DNA of 64,000 nucleotides from Salinilacustrithrix sp034522155. Lineage in GTDB: Bacteria > Actinomycetota > Acidimicrobiia > Acidimicrobiales > Salinilacustritrichaceae. The DNA is taken from positions 310,001-374,000 of the forward strand of contig JAXHLP010000003.1 in assembly GCA_034522155.1 (NCBI GenBank), given 5' to 3'. Both the position numbers and the translations under genes were made by a program. This document shows positions 1 to 8,182 of this stretch, one piece after another; position 1 is the first letter of the stretch, and every line of letters starts with the position of its first letter. The notes under the pieces were generated by a model, which made no database searches, was not told where the DNA came from, and saw only the letters and a program-made list of their open reading frames with translations.

Positions 1-243
1 TCAATGGCAATTTTGGTCCGTCGATATCCTCATCCGGATGGATTCCCATGCTTCTGCAGAGAGCGTCCGAAGGCGACCGACTTCCGCCTGTAGCGGGGAG
101 ACCTTCTCTGTCTCTATTTCCAGGTATTCCCTTACCAATTTCGTGAAGAGCTTCCCATGATGCGTTGCCTTCCCAAGGTATCGACGCTCAATAGCAGACT
201 TGGAGGAGCGTCGACCGGAGTCCCACTCTGCTGTACATCTCCC
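1..243 (-). pseudogene. Low-GC coding remnant, function unknown
   Basis: The first ~250 bases are clearly less GC-rich than the rest of the window. On the minus strand a frame of about 80 codons runs from a stop near 245 to a TGA at 3-1. It reads like a charged helical protein (for example AIERRYLGKATHHGKLFTKL, then LVREYLEIETEKVSPLQAEV) but has no good start codon. A second minus frame overlapping at about 130-280 also reads like protein (GIIGLDLTDIEGDVQQSGTP), which suggests one gene with a frameshift. I do not recognise the family. The composition suggests transferred DNA that was cut down before or after the helicase gene was fixed next to it. Bases 244-391 hold nothing I can name. Confidence 0.3.
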
Positions 244-391
244 TCAATGTCGGTAAGATCTAGGCCGATAATCCCCAAGGGACACGTGGCTCACCTTGGC
301 ATCTATCAGGGAGCAGGAGACAGGCTGCGCGAATCCGCTTTAGGAGGGTACTGACCTCGATTGCCGTCCCATGGTTGAGCGCTGTCGCCAT

Positions 392-3300
392 TCATGCCGC
401 CGCCACCTTGAAGCGCTCGAAGACCTCGGCTGGGATCGGGTTCTGGAGGCGCCAGGTGATGGCGATGGGGCGTTCGCCTTCGTGGGTGACGTAGTCGGCG
501 GGGCCGAGGAGCACGTAGGGCATGGTCGCTCCCCACGGGTCCTGCTTGGCCTCCCGCACCGCCAGCAGGATGCGGACGCCGTTGGTGCGCTGGTTGAGGT
601 AGCGCTGGCCGGCCTTGGAGTCGATCGCCGTGGAGTGCTGTGACTCCCAGTGGAACAGGTCGGGGCTGATGGCGAAGTCCCGGTACATGGTCTCGGGGCT
701 GTAGTCCTTCTCGGTCTTGCGCAGCGTGATGAACAGCACCTCGGTCTGGGCCGGCTCGTGCCACCACGGCCCGGCCTGGTGGGAGAAGTAGCGCTCGGGC
801 GTGAGCGCGCCGAACGCGGCGAGGATCTCGTCGCGGGCGTAGGTGGCGCCGATCTGGAGCGGCACGTCGGCGTCGGGCAGCGCGGTGGCTGAGGTGGGTG
901 ATCCGGTCGCGCACGATCGGCAGCGTCTCCTCGAGCTCGTCGACCAGCGCGGGGCAGGCGCGCAGGCGGTCCCACGCTTCGTCCATCGAGTCCGGTGCGG
1001 CCCGGCCGGTCCAGAGCGTGACCAGGGCCATCCACAGCACTCGGCGCTCGCGTTCGGTGTCGGGGAGCGCGCCGGTGCGGAGGCGGTCGAGGAGGGTGTC
1101 GATGCGTTCGGAGTCGTCGAGGTGCACCAGGCGTCGGATGCCCTTCTGGAGCCGGTCCTCGTCGGGGCCGGGTTCGGGCACGTCGAGCCCGGCGGCGCGT
1201 TGGAGCGCGGCCCAGCCGCCGGCCTTGCCGACGTCCTCCACGTCGATGCCGGCCTCGGCGACGAAGGTCCGCAGCGTGGGGCGCTCGTCCTGGAGCTGGG
1301 TGAGCAGCGACAGCTCGTTGCGCAGCGCCCGGGCGTTGGTCCGCACCGACTGCTTGAGGTGCTCGATGATCCACTCGCGGGACTGGCGGTCGAGCGACAG
1401 GTGGCTGCCGGTGGGCAGGTAGGGGAAGCCCTCCTCGGCGGCGTCGACCAGGTCGCGGCGGGCGATGCCGGTGAGGGCCCGGAGCCGCAGGTCGAAGCGG
1501 AACTCCCGCCGGTAGTTGGCGACGAAGTCGAGGATCGTGCACACGTCCTTGCCGGGGTGGCGGCGCAGGCCGCGGCCGATCTGTTGGAGGAAGACGGTGG
1601 CCGACTCGGTGGGGCGCAGGAGGAGGATGGTGTCGACGTCGGGGATGTCGACGCCCTCGTTGAAGATGTCGCGGGTGAAGATGGCCACGATCTCGCCCGA
1701 CCGCAGCCGGGCGATCGCCTGCTCGCGCACCCGCTGGGGGTCGTCGCCCGACAGCGCCACCGAGGCCAGGCCGGCGGCGGAGAACCGTTCGGCCATGAAC
1801 TCGGCGTGGTCGACGGTGGCGCAGAACCCGAGCGCCTTCATCGACTTGGGGTCGGCCACGATCTTGCCCACCTGGCGGAGCACGAGCTGGGCCCGGGCGT
1901 CGTTGCCGGTGTAGAGCGAGCCGAGCTCGGCGCTGCGGTAGGCGCCGCGGGACCAGGCGGCGTCGGGGTCGACGATGTCGGCCACGCCGAAGTACTGGAA
2001 CGGGGCGAGGAGCTGGCGGTCGAGGGCGTGCCACAGCCGCATGTCGAACGCGGTGCGCCCGTCGGTCCAGCGGCGGACGTCGAGGCCGTCGGCGCGCTCG
2101 GGCGTGGCGGTGAGGGCGAGCAGCACCTCGGGCTCGAGGTGGTCGAGCACGGCCCGGTAGGTGGCGGCCTCGGCGTGGTGGAACTCGTCGACGATGACCA
2201 CGTCGAAGCCGGTGGGGTCGAGGTGCTCGGCGCCGAGGGAGTGCAGCGACTGGATGCTGGCGAAGACGTGGGTGCCCTCGCTCGGGCGTTCGCCGCCGAC
2301 GAGCTTCTCGCCGAAGCTGGGTTCGAGCAGCGCCTCGCGGAAGGTGCGCCGTGACTGGTCGAGGATCTGCTCGCGGTGGGCGACGAACAGCAGCGACAGC
2401 TCGTCGTCGGCCTGCTGGGCCAGCCGGCGGTAGTCGAGGGCGGCGACCACGGTCTTGCCCGTGCCGGTGGGGGCGACCACCAGGTTGCGGTACGAGCCGT
2501 GGATGGTGCGGGCCGACTCGATGGCGTCGAGGATCTCCTGCTGGTACGGCCACGGCGTGAGGGTGAGGCCGCTGAGCGCGGACGCTTCGTCCCGGCGGCC
2601 GCTCCCCCGCTCGAGCGCGTCGTCGAGCCGGTCGGCGTCGCGGCCGGGGTCGTAGGCCTCGAAGTCGGCCGAGGCCCAGTTGGCGTCGAAGGCGGTGGCC
2701 ACCTTGTCGAACAGCGCCGGCGAGGCGGCCTTGGACACCCGCAGGTTCCACTCCCGGCCGTCGAGCATGGCCGAGCGGGTGATGTTGGACGAGCCGACGT
2801 AGGCGGTGGAGAAGCCGGTGTTGCGGTGGAACACCCACGCTTTTGCGTGGAGGCGGGTGACCGCGGTGTCGTAGGAGACCTGGATGTCGACGCCGAGCTC
2901 GGCCAGCCGGTCGAGGGCGTTTCGTTCGGTGGAGCCGGTGTAGGTGGTGGTGAGCAGCCGGACAGCCACGCCGCGGTCGAGCGCGGCGGTGAGCTCGTCG
3001 ATGATGAGCCGGACCCCGTACCAGCGGACGAAGGCGACGATGAGATCGACCCGGTCGGCCGAGGCGATCTCCTTCTTCAGCTCGTTGGCGAGCTGGGGCT
3101 CGCCGGTGGCGTTGACCAGCAGGTCGTGCTGGCCGAGGGGCACCTGGGGGCGGTCGGGCAGGACGAGGTCGCCGGTGCTGTTGCGCCGGCCGACGCCGCG
3201 CAGCGCGGTGAGCGGCTCGGTCGGGGCGTGGCCCGAGGTGCCGGCGAGCTCGAGCACCCGGCGGGTGAGCGCGTGGGCCTCGTCGGCGTCGAGGCCGGGG

Positions 3301-3449
3301 AACTCGCGGTGCAGGACCCGGCCGATGTGCTCGGCCAGACGGTGCGGGGCGTCGGCCGGGTCGACGGCCTCGGTCGCCGCGTCCTCGGTGAGCTGGGCCG
3401 CCAGCGCCTCGGTGACCAGCTCGTCGTACAACCCCGCCTCGAGCATCAC
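392..3449 (-). pseudogene. DEAD/DEAH helicase with N-terminal PLD nuclease and C-terminal DUF3427, frameshifted
   Basis: This is a superfamily 2 helicase joined to a phospholipase D-type nuclease domain, a type often found near defence or repair islands. The start ATG at 3449 opens with the family-typical GLYDELVTEAL. The HKD-like motif (HAKAWVF then GSSNITRSAM) lies at residues 201-228, Walker A APTGTGKT at about 326-333, the DEFH box at 421-424, TATPE follows, and motif VI is QQIGRGLRRHPGKD. Near base 888 (residue ~855) the frame breaks: the DUF3427 tail (from PLQIGATYARDEILAAF) continues in another frame and stops at 392, while the first frame runs on as arginine-rich nonsense to 306. One single-base indel explains this. 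If the base is real, the protein loses its last ~160 residues; it could also be a consensus error. Confidence 0.85.
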
Positions 3450-3519
3450 CGCCGACGGTACGCGTTCAGCGTGACGTCAGGCTCGGCGAGGCGACCGCTC
3501 GGAGCGCGGGCGTTGGTGG

Positions 3520-3550
3520 AACTTGGATTACAAGTGTGCAATTCCAAGTT
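3520..3550. promoter_or_regulatory. Nested inverted repeats, probable operator of the helicase gene
   Basis: AACTTGGA at 3520-3527 is mirrored exactly by TCCAAGTT at 3543-3550. Inside the first arm a second palindrome, ACTTG-GATTA-CAAGT, spans 3521-3535. The block is AT-richer than its surroundings and sits 71-101 bases upstream of the helicase start codon. An additional palindrome TGACGTCA lies at 3472-3479. The arrangement looks like overlapping binding sites for a dimeric repressor; the regulator is unknown. Confidence 0.4.
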
Positions 3551-3604
3551 TCGCGAGGTCCCAGGTGAGGACGCGTGTCGGCACGGACGAACCGTTTCGA
3601 GTGG

Positions 3605-3862
3605 TTACAACGACTCGACGATGGCCGCGAACCCGTCGCAGCCCGTCTTCCTCAACGAGTTGGCCAGGTCGGCTGGCGTCATGGAGGGCCGCGTGTAGCC
3701 AGCGAGCTGCCGATACACGATCTCCGCGGCTGTCCGCGCCGATCAGACTCCCGACTGGTCGACCAGGAAGGCGTCAGGATGGATGACGTCGACCTCGAAG
3801 GGTTCGGTGGCCGATGCCGGGAAGTCGTCGACGTTGAAGGAGAACCCGTTCACGCCGTATCG
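3605..3862 (-). pseudogene. PIN-domain toxin, C-terminal remnant
   Basis: Directly after the antitoxin stop the same strand reads GVNGFSFNVDDFPASATEPF, then EVDVIHPDAFLVDQSGV, a TGA at about 3747, and in the same frame AEIVYRQLAGYTRPSMTPAD up to a TAA at 3607-3605. This matches the C-terminal third of PIN_3-type ribonuclease toxins (the FNVDDFP and HPDAFLLDQ segments are characteristic). The N-terminal ~100 residues, with the first catalytic Asp, are missing and no start codon is present. An in-frame stop also splits what remains. It is a dead toxin left beside its damaged antitoxin. Confidence 0.6.
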
Positions 3863-4322
3863 CTAGCGGCGTAGACGTCTGGTCGCGTGCTCGTCGTTCC
3901 CGAGGCCAGCTTCCTGGGAGCGGGCCGACAGCTCGTCGAGCGCGCTCGCCCTCTGCTCCCGCACCGCGTCCTGGTAGGCGATCAGGTCCGACAACCGGAC
4001 CCGTCGGTGTGACGACCAGGCTTGGTGAACGGGATCTCGCCCTTCTCGAGGAGGTTCACGAGCGTGGGCGGGAGATGCCGAGCATGTCCGCAGCCTGCTG
4101 TGTGGTGAGCGTCGTGTGGGTCGGTGCAACCGTGACTGCTTCCCCCTGCTGAAGTGCGGTCGCGACGAGCCGGAGCACCTGGCCCAGCTCTGCGGGAAGA
4201 TCCATCCGCGTGCCGTCGTCGAGAACCAAAGCTGCCTCTGGCACATGGGCGAGCATGTCGAGAATCCGGGCGTAGGCGTCGTCGTCATCGGGCGGCAGAA
4301 AGGTCCGCTCCAGCGTGTCCAT
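3863..4322 (-). pseudogene. Excisionase/HTH-type antitoxin, two frameshifts
   Basis: The start ATG at 4322 has a strong ribosome site (GAGGAGG, 3 bases before it). The first ~85 residues (MDTLERTFLPPDDDDAYARI, then an HTH segment TTQQAADMLGIS) end in a premature stop because one C seems to be missing in a CCC run near 4063. The next segment, RPTLVNLLEKGEIPFTKPGR, lies in a second frame. The last part, HRRVRLSDLIAYQDAVREQR, lies in a third after an extra AC in a CACAC run near 4005. Restored, it is a helix-turn-helix antitoxin of the kind paired with PIN_3 toxins; the toxin remnant follows with no gap. Both indels are in short repeats, so polymerase slippage or consensus error are equally possible causes. 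Confidence 0.65.
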
Positions 4323-4661
4323 GGCACCTCCTCGTTCGACCATCGTAGGCGAAATCGAAAAAATCGCAAGGGGTCCTGGGTACGGTTGCAGCGCGTCAGG
4401 CGGTTGAGCGCCGTCGGCCGATGGGCTCAGGAGCCCGTGAAGTGGGAGCGGCCCCAGAGGCGCCCGACCCGGACCAGGGAGATGCGGTCCCGTACTGACC
4501 CATCGAGGCCCGCCCCCGCTTCCGTGCACCAATCCCCGACAGTGCGCTGCCTCGGGATTGCGTTGGATCGGGGTCGAGTCTCACAACGTCCGCGTCCCGA
4601 GTCCCTTCCCCACGAACTGACCCTCGACGCCGCTGAGGCGGCGGTCAGCCCGAACCGGCTC

Positions 4662-4682
4662 GTGAGCGATCGCCTCGCTCAC
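4662..4682. promoter_or_regulatory. Perfect inverted repeat upstream of the small toxin–antitoxin pair
   Basis: GTGAGCGA at 4662-4669 and TCGCTCAC at 4675-4682 form a perfect 8-bp inverted repeat with a 5-base spacer. It ends 25 bases before the ATG at 4708. The place and symmetry fit an autoregulatory operator for the antitoxin. The rest of the gene-free stretch 4323-4707 shows nothing else I can name. Confidence 0.45.
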
Positions 4683-4707
4683 CGTTGAGGCCGGTACCGT
4701 GACACCC

Positions 4708-4863
4708 ATGGAGAAGCAGGCGCCCACCATGGAGAACCCGTGGGATGACCCCGACTTCGTCGCGTTGTACGAGGAGGACGTCAGCGCCGAGCAAGCGGGC
4801 ACGGTCGACGCCGGCGCCGACCGGGACGAAATGTTGTCCCGGTACCAAGACGACCTCTCCTGA
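4708..4863 (+). CDS. Small acidic protein, putative antitoxin
   Basis: This is a 51-residue acidic protein (MEKQAPTMENPWDDPDFVAL at the start, DRDEMLSRYQDDLS at the end). Its TGA touches the GTG of the next gene (TGAGTG), so the two are almost certainly co-translated. A short acidic protein ahead of an ~86-residue basic one, with a palindrome upstream, is the usual architecture of a type II toxin–antitoxin operon. No named antitoxin family is recognisable, and the role rests on context. A second ATG at codon 8 is a possible alternative start. Confidence 0.55.
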   Translation: MEKQAPTMENPWDDPDFVALYEEDVSAEQAGTVDAGADRDEMLSRYQDDLS

Positions 4864-5124
4864 GTGCCGAGAATCTCCGGCCTCTGGAGGCTGGACGCGT
4901 TCCTCGAGTCACGACCACCGCTCGCTGCCGATGCTCGGACTTCCGTCGTCCGGTGGGTGCTGGGATTGCTCGACGACCCGGAGCCGCCCGACAACGTGGA
5001 GTTGGCACACCCACGGTTGGGCACTGTTCGCCGAGCGATCGTTCCGGAGACGAACGTAGAGGTCACCTACCGGTTCATGGCCGACGGCACGCCGCGACTC
5101 CTCCTGTTGCGTCGGCTCGGCTGA
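4864..5124 (+). CDS. Putative RelE/ParE-like toxin
   Basis: This 86-residue protein starts with GTG directly after the stop of the small acidic gene. Its C-terminus (NVEVTYRFMADGTPRLLLLR) resembles the last beta strands of RelE/ParE/HigB-fold toxins, where a strand carrying R/K residues ends the domain. The N-terminal half is helical (LWRLDAFLESRPPLAADART). If it is a RelE-fold toxin it would cleave mRNA or block gyrase; no catalytic signature separates these options. Both genes of the pair look intact, unlike the neighbouring PIN pair. Confidence 0.5.
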   Translation: MPRISGLWRLDAFLESRPPLAADARTSVVRWVLGLLDDPEPPDNVELAHPRLGTVRRAIVPETNVEVTYRFMADGTPRLLLLRRLG

Positions 5125-5181
5125 CCGACCCATCCACGATTGCGGACAGGATCTGTCCGCAGAGGGTGCGACGGTGACGGC

Positions 5182-5808
5182 ATGGAAACCACCACGACCA
5201 TCACCGACCCCCGACCGCAGTTCACCGCCGCGGCCCAGACCCTGCGCAGCGTCGTCGCCGGCATCGACCCGTCCCAGTTCGAGCGGCCCACGCCGTGCAC
5301 CGACATGAACGCCCGCGAGCTGATCGACCACATCGGCATGGCCGTGGGCCGGGTCACCGCCGCAGGCCGACGCCAGCCCCTCGAGGAATGGCCGACCGAG
5401 GGTTTCTCGGTCGGCGACGACGTCGCCGCCGCCATGGACGCCCTGATCGAGAACGCCACGACCGCGTGGGGCGACGACCGCCTCGCCGAGTCGGTGACGC
5501 TGCCGTGGACCACCCTCGCCGGCGCGCAGGCGCTGGCCGTCTACGTGAACGAGGTCCTCGTCCACAGCTGGGATCTGGCTCGCGCCACCGATCAGGACAC
5601 GTCATTCGACGACGATGCCATCGCCGTGGCCGAGGCGATCATCCACCAGGAGCTTCCCGATCCGGTCCGTGGCCCGATGTGGGACGCGTTCAAGGCCGAG
5701 ATGCCCGAGGGCATCCCGTTCGACCCGCCGTTCGCCGACGCCGTCGACGTGGCCGACGACGCGCCGCCCACCGTCCGCCTGGCGGCCTGGAACGGTTGCC
5801 AGCCCTGA
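5182..5808 (+). CDS. TIGR03086-family protein (mycothiol-dependent maleylpyruvate isomerase-like fold)
   Basis: This 208-residue DinB/MDMPI-like protein starts at METTTTITDPRPQFTAAAQT. The segment FERPTPCTDMNARELIDHIG is the family hallmark: the ERPTPC box and a metal-ligand His in a four-helix bundle. A second signature, EVLVHSWDLARATDQ, follows around residue 130. Family members are thought to use mycothiol in isomerase or transferase reactions; the substrate is unknown. Upstream ATG codons are in frame (from 5140), but the start at 5182 matches the usual family length. A mycothiol ligase gene lies at 38.7 kb, so the cofactor is probably made. Confidence 0.8.
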   Translation: METTTTITDPRPQFTAAAQTLRSVVAGIDPSQFERPTPCTDMNARELIDHIGMAVGRVTAAGRRQPLEEWPTEGFSVGDDVAAAMDALIENATTAWGDDRLAESVTLPWTTLAGAQALAVYVNEVLVHSWDLARATDQDTSFDDDAIAVAEAIIHQELPDPVRGPMWDAFKAEMPEGIPFDPPFADAVDVADDAPPTVRLAAWNGCQP

Positions 5809-5857
5809 ACGGGGCGAACGACCGACCAGGCGGACCGCCCCGCCCGACCGCTGACGG

Positions 5858-6517
5858 TCAGCGTTTGCGGACGGCGCGGGCCTCCTCCGCGATCCGCTTC
5901 TTGGTCGCCGCCCAGGAACAGATCGGGCAACCGGACAGGTCGTGGCGCAGGGCCGGGCAGTGCTCGCGGCCGAAGAAGATGATCTGGAGGTGGCGGTCGT
6001 TCCACGTCTCCCTCGGGAACACCGCCTTGAGGTCGCGCTCGGTGCGCTCGACCGTCGTCCCGTTCGACAGGCCCCAGCGGGCGGCCAGGCGATGGATGTG
6101 GGTGTCGACCGGAAATGCCGGCACGCCGAAGCCCTGGGCCATGACCACGCTGGCCGTCTTGTGGCCGACGCCGGCGAGCGACTCGAGGAACTCGAACGAC
6201 GGGATCAGCACGCCGCCGGCATCCACGATCTGGTGCGCCATCGTCGACAGGTTCCGGGCCTTGGTCGGCGCGAGGCCGAGCTGGCGGATGTGGCCGAGGA
6301 TCTCCTCGGGCGCCAGGGCGGCCATCTCCTCGGGCGTGCTCGCCACCGCGAACAGCGCGGGCGTCACCTGGTTGACCTTCTTGTCGGTGGTCTGGGCCGA
6401 CAGCGCCACCGAGACCAGGAGCGTGTAGGGGTCGGCGTGGTGGAGCGGCACCGGCGGGTCGGGGTAGAGGTCGTCGAGGATCTCACCGATCCGTTCCGCC
6501 TTCTCGCTCCGCTTCAT
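5858..6517 (-). CDS. nth: Endonuclease III
   Basis: This DNA glycosylase/AP lyase of 219 residues removes oxidised pyrimidines in base excision repair. The helix-hairpin-helix LAGVGHKTASVV carries the catalytic Lys at 120, and the catalytic Asp is at 138 in FPVDTHIHR. The C-terminal cysteine cluster is unusual: only C187, C197 and C200 are present (HCPAL…GCPIC). The classic C-X6-C-X2-C-X5-C pattern that holds a [4Fe-4S] cluster is not complete, and no fourth cysteine follows. The cluster is therefore probably altered or absent. It stands alone, facing the 5182-5808 gene. Confidence 0.93.
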   Translation of the reverse strand: MKRSEKAERIGEILDDLYPDPPVPLHHADPYTLLVSVALSAQTTDKKVNQVTPALFAVASTPEEMAALAPEEILGHIRQLGLAPTKARNLSTMAHQIVDAGGVLIPSFEFLESLAGVGHKTASVVMAQGFGVPAFPVDTHIHRLAARWGLSNGTTVERTERDLKAVFPRETWNDRHLQIIFFGREHCPALRHDLSGCPICSWAATKKRIAEEARAVRKR

Positions 6518-6887
6518 CCGACGATCATGCCCCGCCGTCGTGGCGCCGGCGAAGGACCCGGCAGGTCACTCGTCGTCGCCGTGGACCAGACCCGGCGCGA
6601 ACGCCGGCAGGCACACCGTTCAGGTACCCAATGTCTGATGTTGGCTCGATGGCAGCTGCGAGCGAGACCGGAGACGTCGCGAGACTCTCGTTGGAGGTCG
6701 GCGGGTTCCTGTCAGCGGTCATCTCTACGGTGGCAGCACTTCCCCCGTTCCGGCCGAGCTCCCGAGGAGTCCACATGCGCCACCAACGCGGGGAAGTCGC
6801 GTTCGACAGCCCACACGACCACCCACTGTTCGACATCGACCCAGACTCGGTGTCGTCGATCCCGCCATCGCTGCCGATCGTCCGGCC

Positions 6888-6983
6888 ATGACGGTCGACG
6901 ATGACGACTTGGTCCGCACGACCGCGCTGTCATTGGGCCACTTGATCGGCCGGGACGAGCGGCCCATGCCGGAGGTAGCCTGA
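6888..6983 (+). CDS. Possible 31-residue ORF coupled to the coiled-coil gene
   Basis: An ATG at 6888 opens a 31-codon frame (MTVDDDDLVRTTALSLGHLI at its start) whose TGA overlaps the next ATG by one base at 6983. Its own ATG overlaps the TGA of an upstream frame ending at 6891. Such stop/start overlaps are typical of coupled operons, so a short leader gene is plausible. No family is recognisable. In the remaining gene-free stretch 6518-6887 only weak frames are seen. Confidence 0.3.
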   Translation: MTVDDDDLVRTTALSLGHLIGRDERPMPEVA

Positions 6984-7429
6984 TGGCGCTGTCCGACCGG
7001 CAACACCACGACGCCTACGAGGCACTGACCGAGGCGTTCGCTGACAGAACCGACCTCGTCATCGAGATGCTGCGCACCGACCACGCCCACCTTGCCACCA
7101 AGAGCGACCTGGACCCGGTCCGTGGCGGCATCGATGAGGTTCGGCTCGATGTCGCCGGGGTCCGCCACGACGTCGAAACACTCCAAACCGAAGTCACCGG
7201 CATCCGCCACGACGTCGAAACACTCCAAACCGAAGTCACCGGCATCCGCCACGACGTTGCGACGACCCTGCACTCCGAGATGGGGCACCTCGAGGTCCGT
7301 CTCCTGGCCGAGGTCGACCGGCGTGTGCACGACGCCTTCGCTGCCCAGACCAGGACGCTCATGATCGGACTGGTGATGGCCTTCGTGCTGACGGCGCTCA
7401 CGAACGTCCTCACCGTCACCCTCGGCTGA
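6983..7429 (+). CDS. Coiled-coil protein with C-terminal membrane anchor
   Basis: This is a 148-residue protein with three parts. An N-terminal helix carries EALTEAFADRTDLVIEMLRT. A central coiled coil is built from a 14-residue unit IRHDVETLQTEVTG repeated at about residues 60-95. One C-terminal transmembrane helix (MIGLVMAFVLTALTNVL) ends in VTLG. The architecture recalls DUF1640/Bdr-like tail-anchored coiled-coil proteins; the function is unknown. Pieces of relatives are seen at 15497-15655 (N-terminal part) and 19259-19330 (membrane helix). Its last 23 bases plus the next two are exactly repeated beyond the vapBC genes that follow. Confidence 0.65.
   Translation: MALSDRQHHDAYEALTEAFADRTDLVIEMLRTDHAHLATKSDLDPVRGGIDEVRLDVAGVRHDVETLQTEVTGIRHDVETLQTEVTGIRHDVATTLHSEMGHLEVRLLAEVDRRVHDAFAAQTRTLMIGLVMAFVLTALTNVLTVTLG
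7160..7243 (+). repeat. 42-bp tandem repeat inside the coiled-coil gene
   Basis: Two consecutive 42-base units (7160-7201 and 7202-7243) differ at a single base, and a third partial unit begins at 7244. Each encodes 14 residues (two heptads). The near identity shows a recent duplication that lengthens the coil without breaking the frame. Confidence 0.9.
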
Positions 7430-7431
7430 GG
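7407..7431 (+). repeat. 25-bp direct repeat, left copy (end of the coiled-coil gene)
   Basis: These 25 bases cover the last seven codons plus stop of the coiled-coil gene and two bases beyond. They recur exactly at 8183-8207. Within the unit the ends are inverted (CCTCA…TGAGG). The vapBC pair lies between the two copies. Confidence 0.9.
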
Positions 7432-7509
7432 GCACCTTGCTCGCCCGCACGCCGAAGCTGGCGATGCCGGGTGTTCGGGGGCGCCACCGTCCCGCACACC
7501 ACCCTCGAG

Positions 7510-7517
7510 TGGTACCA
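7510..7517. promoter_or_regulatory. Palindrome TGGTACCA before vapB, possible operator
   Basis: An 8-bp perfect palindrome lies 7 bases before the vapB ATG at 7525. SpoVT/AbrB-type antitoxins bind such palindromes to repress their own operon. The ATG is so close that transcription may start near it, giving a short or absent leader. Confidence 0.35.
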
Positions 7518-7524
7518 TGGCACA

Positions 7525-7770
7525 ATGCGTGGGACGCACCAGGTCACTGTGGGAGACCGGGGCCGGATGGTGGTGCCGGCCGAGGTGCGAGAACGGGCGG
7601 GGATCACCGAGGGCGCGGTGCTGGTGATGCTGGAGACGCCGGCCGGGCTGGTGCTCATGACACGGGACCAGCTCCGGGACCGAGTTCGGGCCGACCTGGC
7701 CGGGGTCGATCTCGTGGCCGAGCTGCTCGACGAACGCCGACGCGAGTCGGCCGCGGAGGACGCGGCATGA
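7525..7770 (+). CDS. vapB: SpoVT/AbrB-type antitoxin (VapB-like)
   Basis: This 81-residue protein has an N-terminal swapped-hairpin DNA-binding fold (HQVTVGDRGRMVVPAEVRER) typical of MazE/AbrB/VapB antitoxins. A C-terminal helix (LVAELLDERRRES) would wrap the toxin. The start at 7525 is chosen because the fold begins right there; a longer frame from 7471 adds only upstream sequence without family likeness. It overlaps the toxin gene by four bases (ATGA), so the two are coupled. It should neutralise the PIN toxin and repress its own promoter. Confidence 0.85.
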   Translation: MRGTHQVTVGDRGRMVVPAEVRERAGITEGAVLVMLETPAGLVLMTRDQLRDRVRADLAGVDLVAELLDERRRESAAEDAA

Positions 7771-8135
7771 CAGCCGTGCTCGACGCATCAGCACTGCTCG
7801 CCTTCCTGCAAGGAGAAGCGGGTACTGACGTGGTCGAGGAGCAGCTCGACGGCGAGCCGATCTGCGGGGCGGCGAACTGGTCCGAGGTCGCGCAGAAGGT
7901 GCTCGCTGCCGGGCGCGACTGGGACCTCGCCCGGGCGTTGCTCCTCAGCTACGACATCGACGTGGAACCGGTCACCGTGGACGACGCCGAACGGGCGGCC
8001 CGTCGCTGGCGACCCGGCGCCGGACTGTCGCTCGGGGACCGGCTCTGCCTGGCGCTCGCCGACAGAACAACGCTCCCGGTGTGGACCGCCGACACGGCGT
8101 GGGGTACCGACGCGGGCATCAACCAGATCCGCTGA
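7767..8135 (+). CDS. vapC: PIN-domain ribonuclease toxin (VapC-like)
   Basis: This 122-residue type II toxin expected to cleave RNA has the full PIN acid set: D6 in AVLDASALLAF, E40 in NWSEVAQK, D91 in LSLGDRLCLALA and D109 in WTADTAW. Nothing is truncated. The gene overlaps vapB by four bases. The whole pair with its promoter sits between exact 25-bp direct repeats (7407-7431 and 8183-8207), as if inserted as one cassette behind the coiled-coil gene. Confidence 0.88.
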   Translation: MTAVLDASALLAFLQGEAGTDVVEEQLDGEPICGAANWSEVAQKVLAAGRDWDLARALLLSYDIDVEPVTVDDAERAARRWRPGAGLSLGDRLCLALADRTTLPVWTADTAWGTDAGINQIR

Positions 8136-8182
8136 CTTCACGACGGCACCGCGGGCACCCGCTCGCCGACGCGGTGGTGGCT

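Noticed and set aside
340..2838. Minus-strand frame of 832 codons in the helicase region
   Set aside because: It is an arginine/proline-rich frame overlapping the helicase reading frame; only its frame partner carries motifs.
7160..7260. Possible CRISPR array because of regular repeats
   Set aside because: The 42-bp units are adjacent without spacers and lie in frame in a coding sequence; no cas genes are present.
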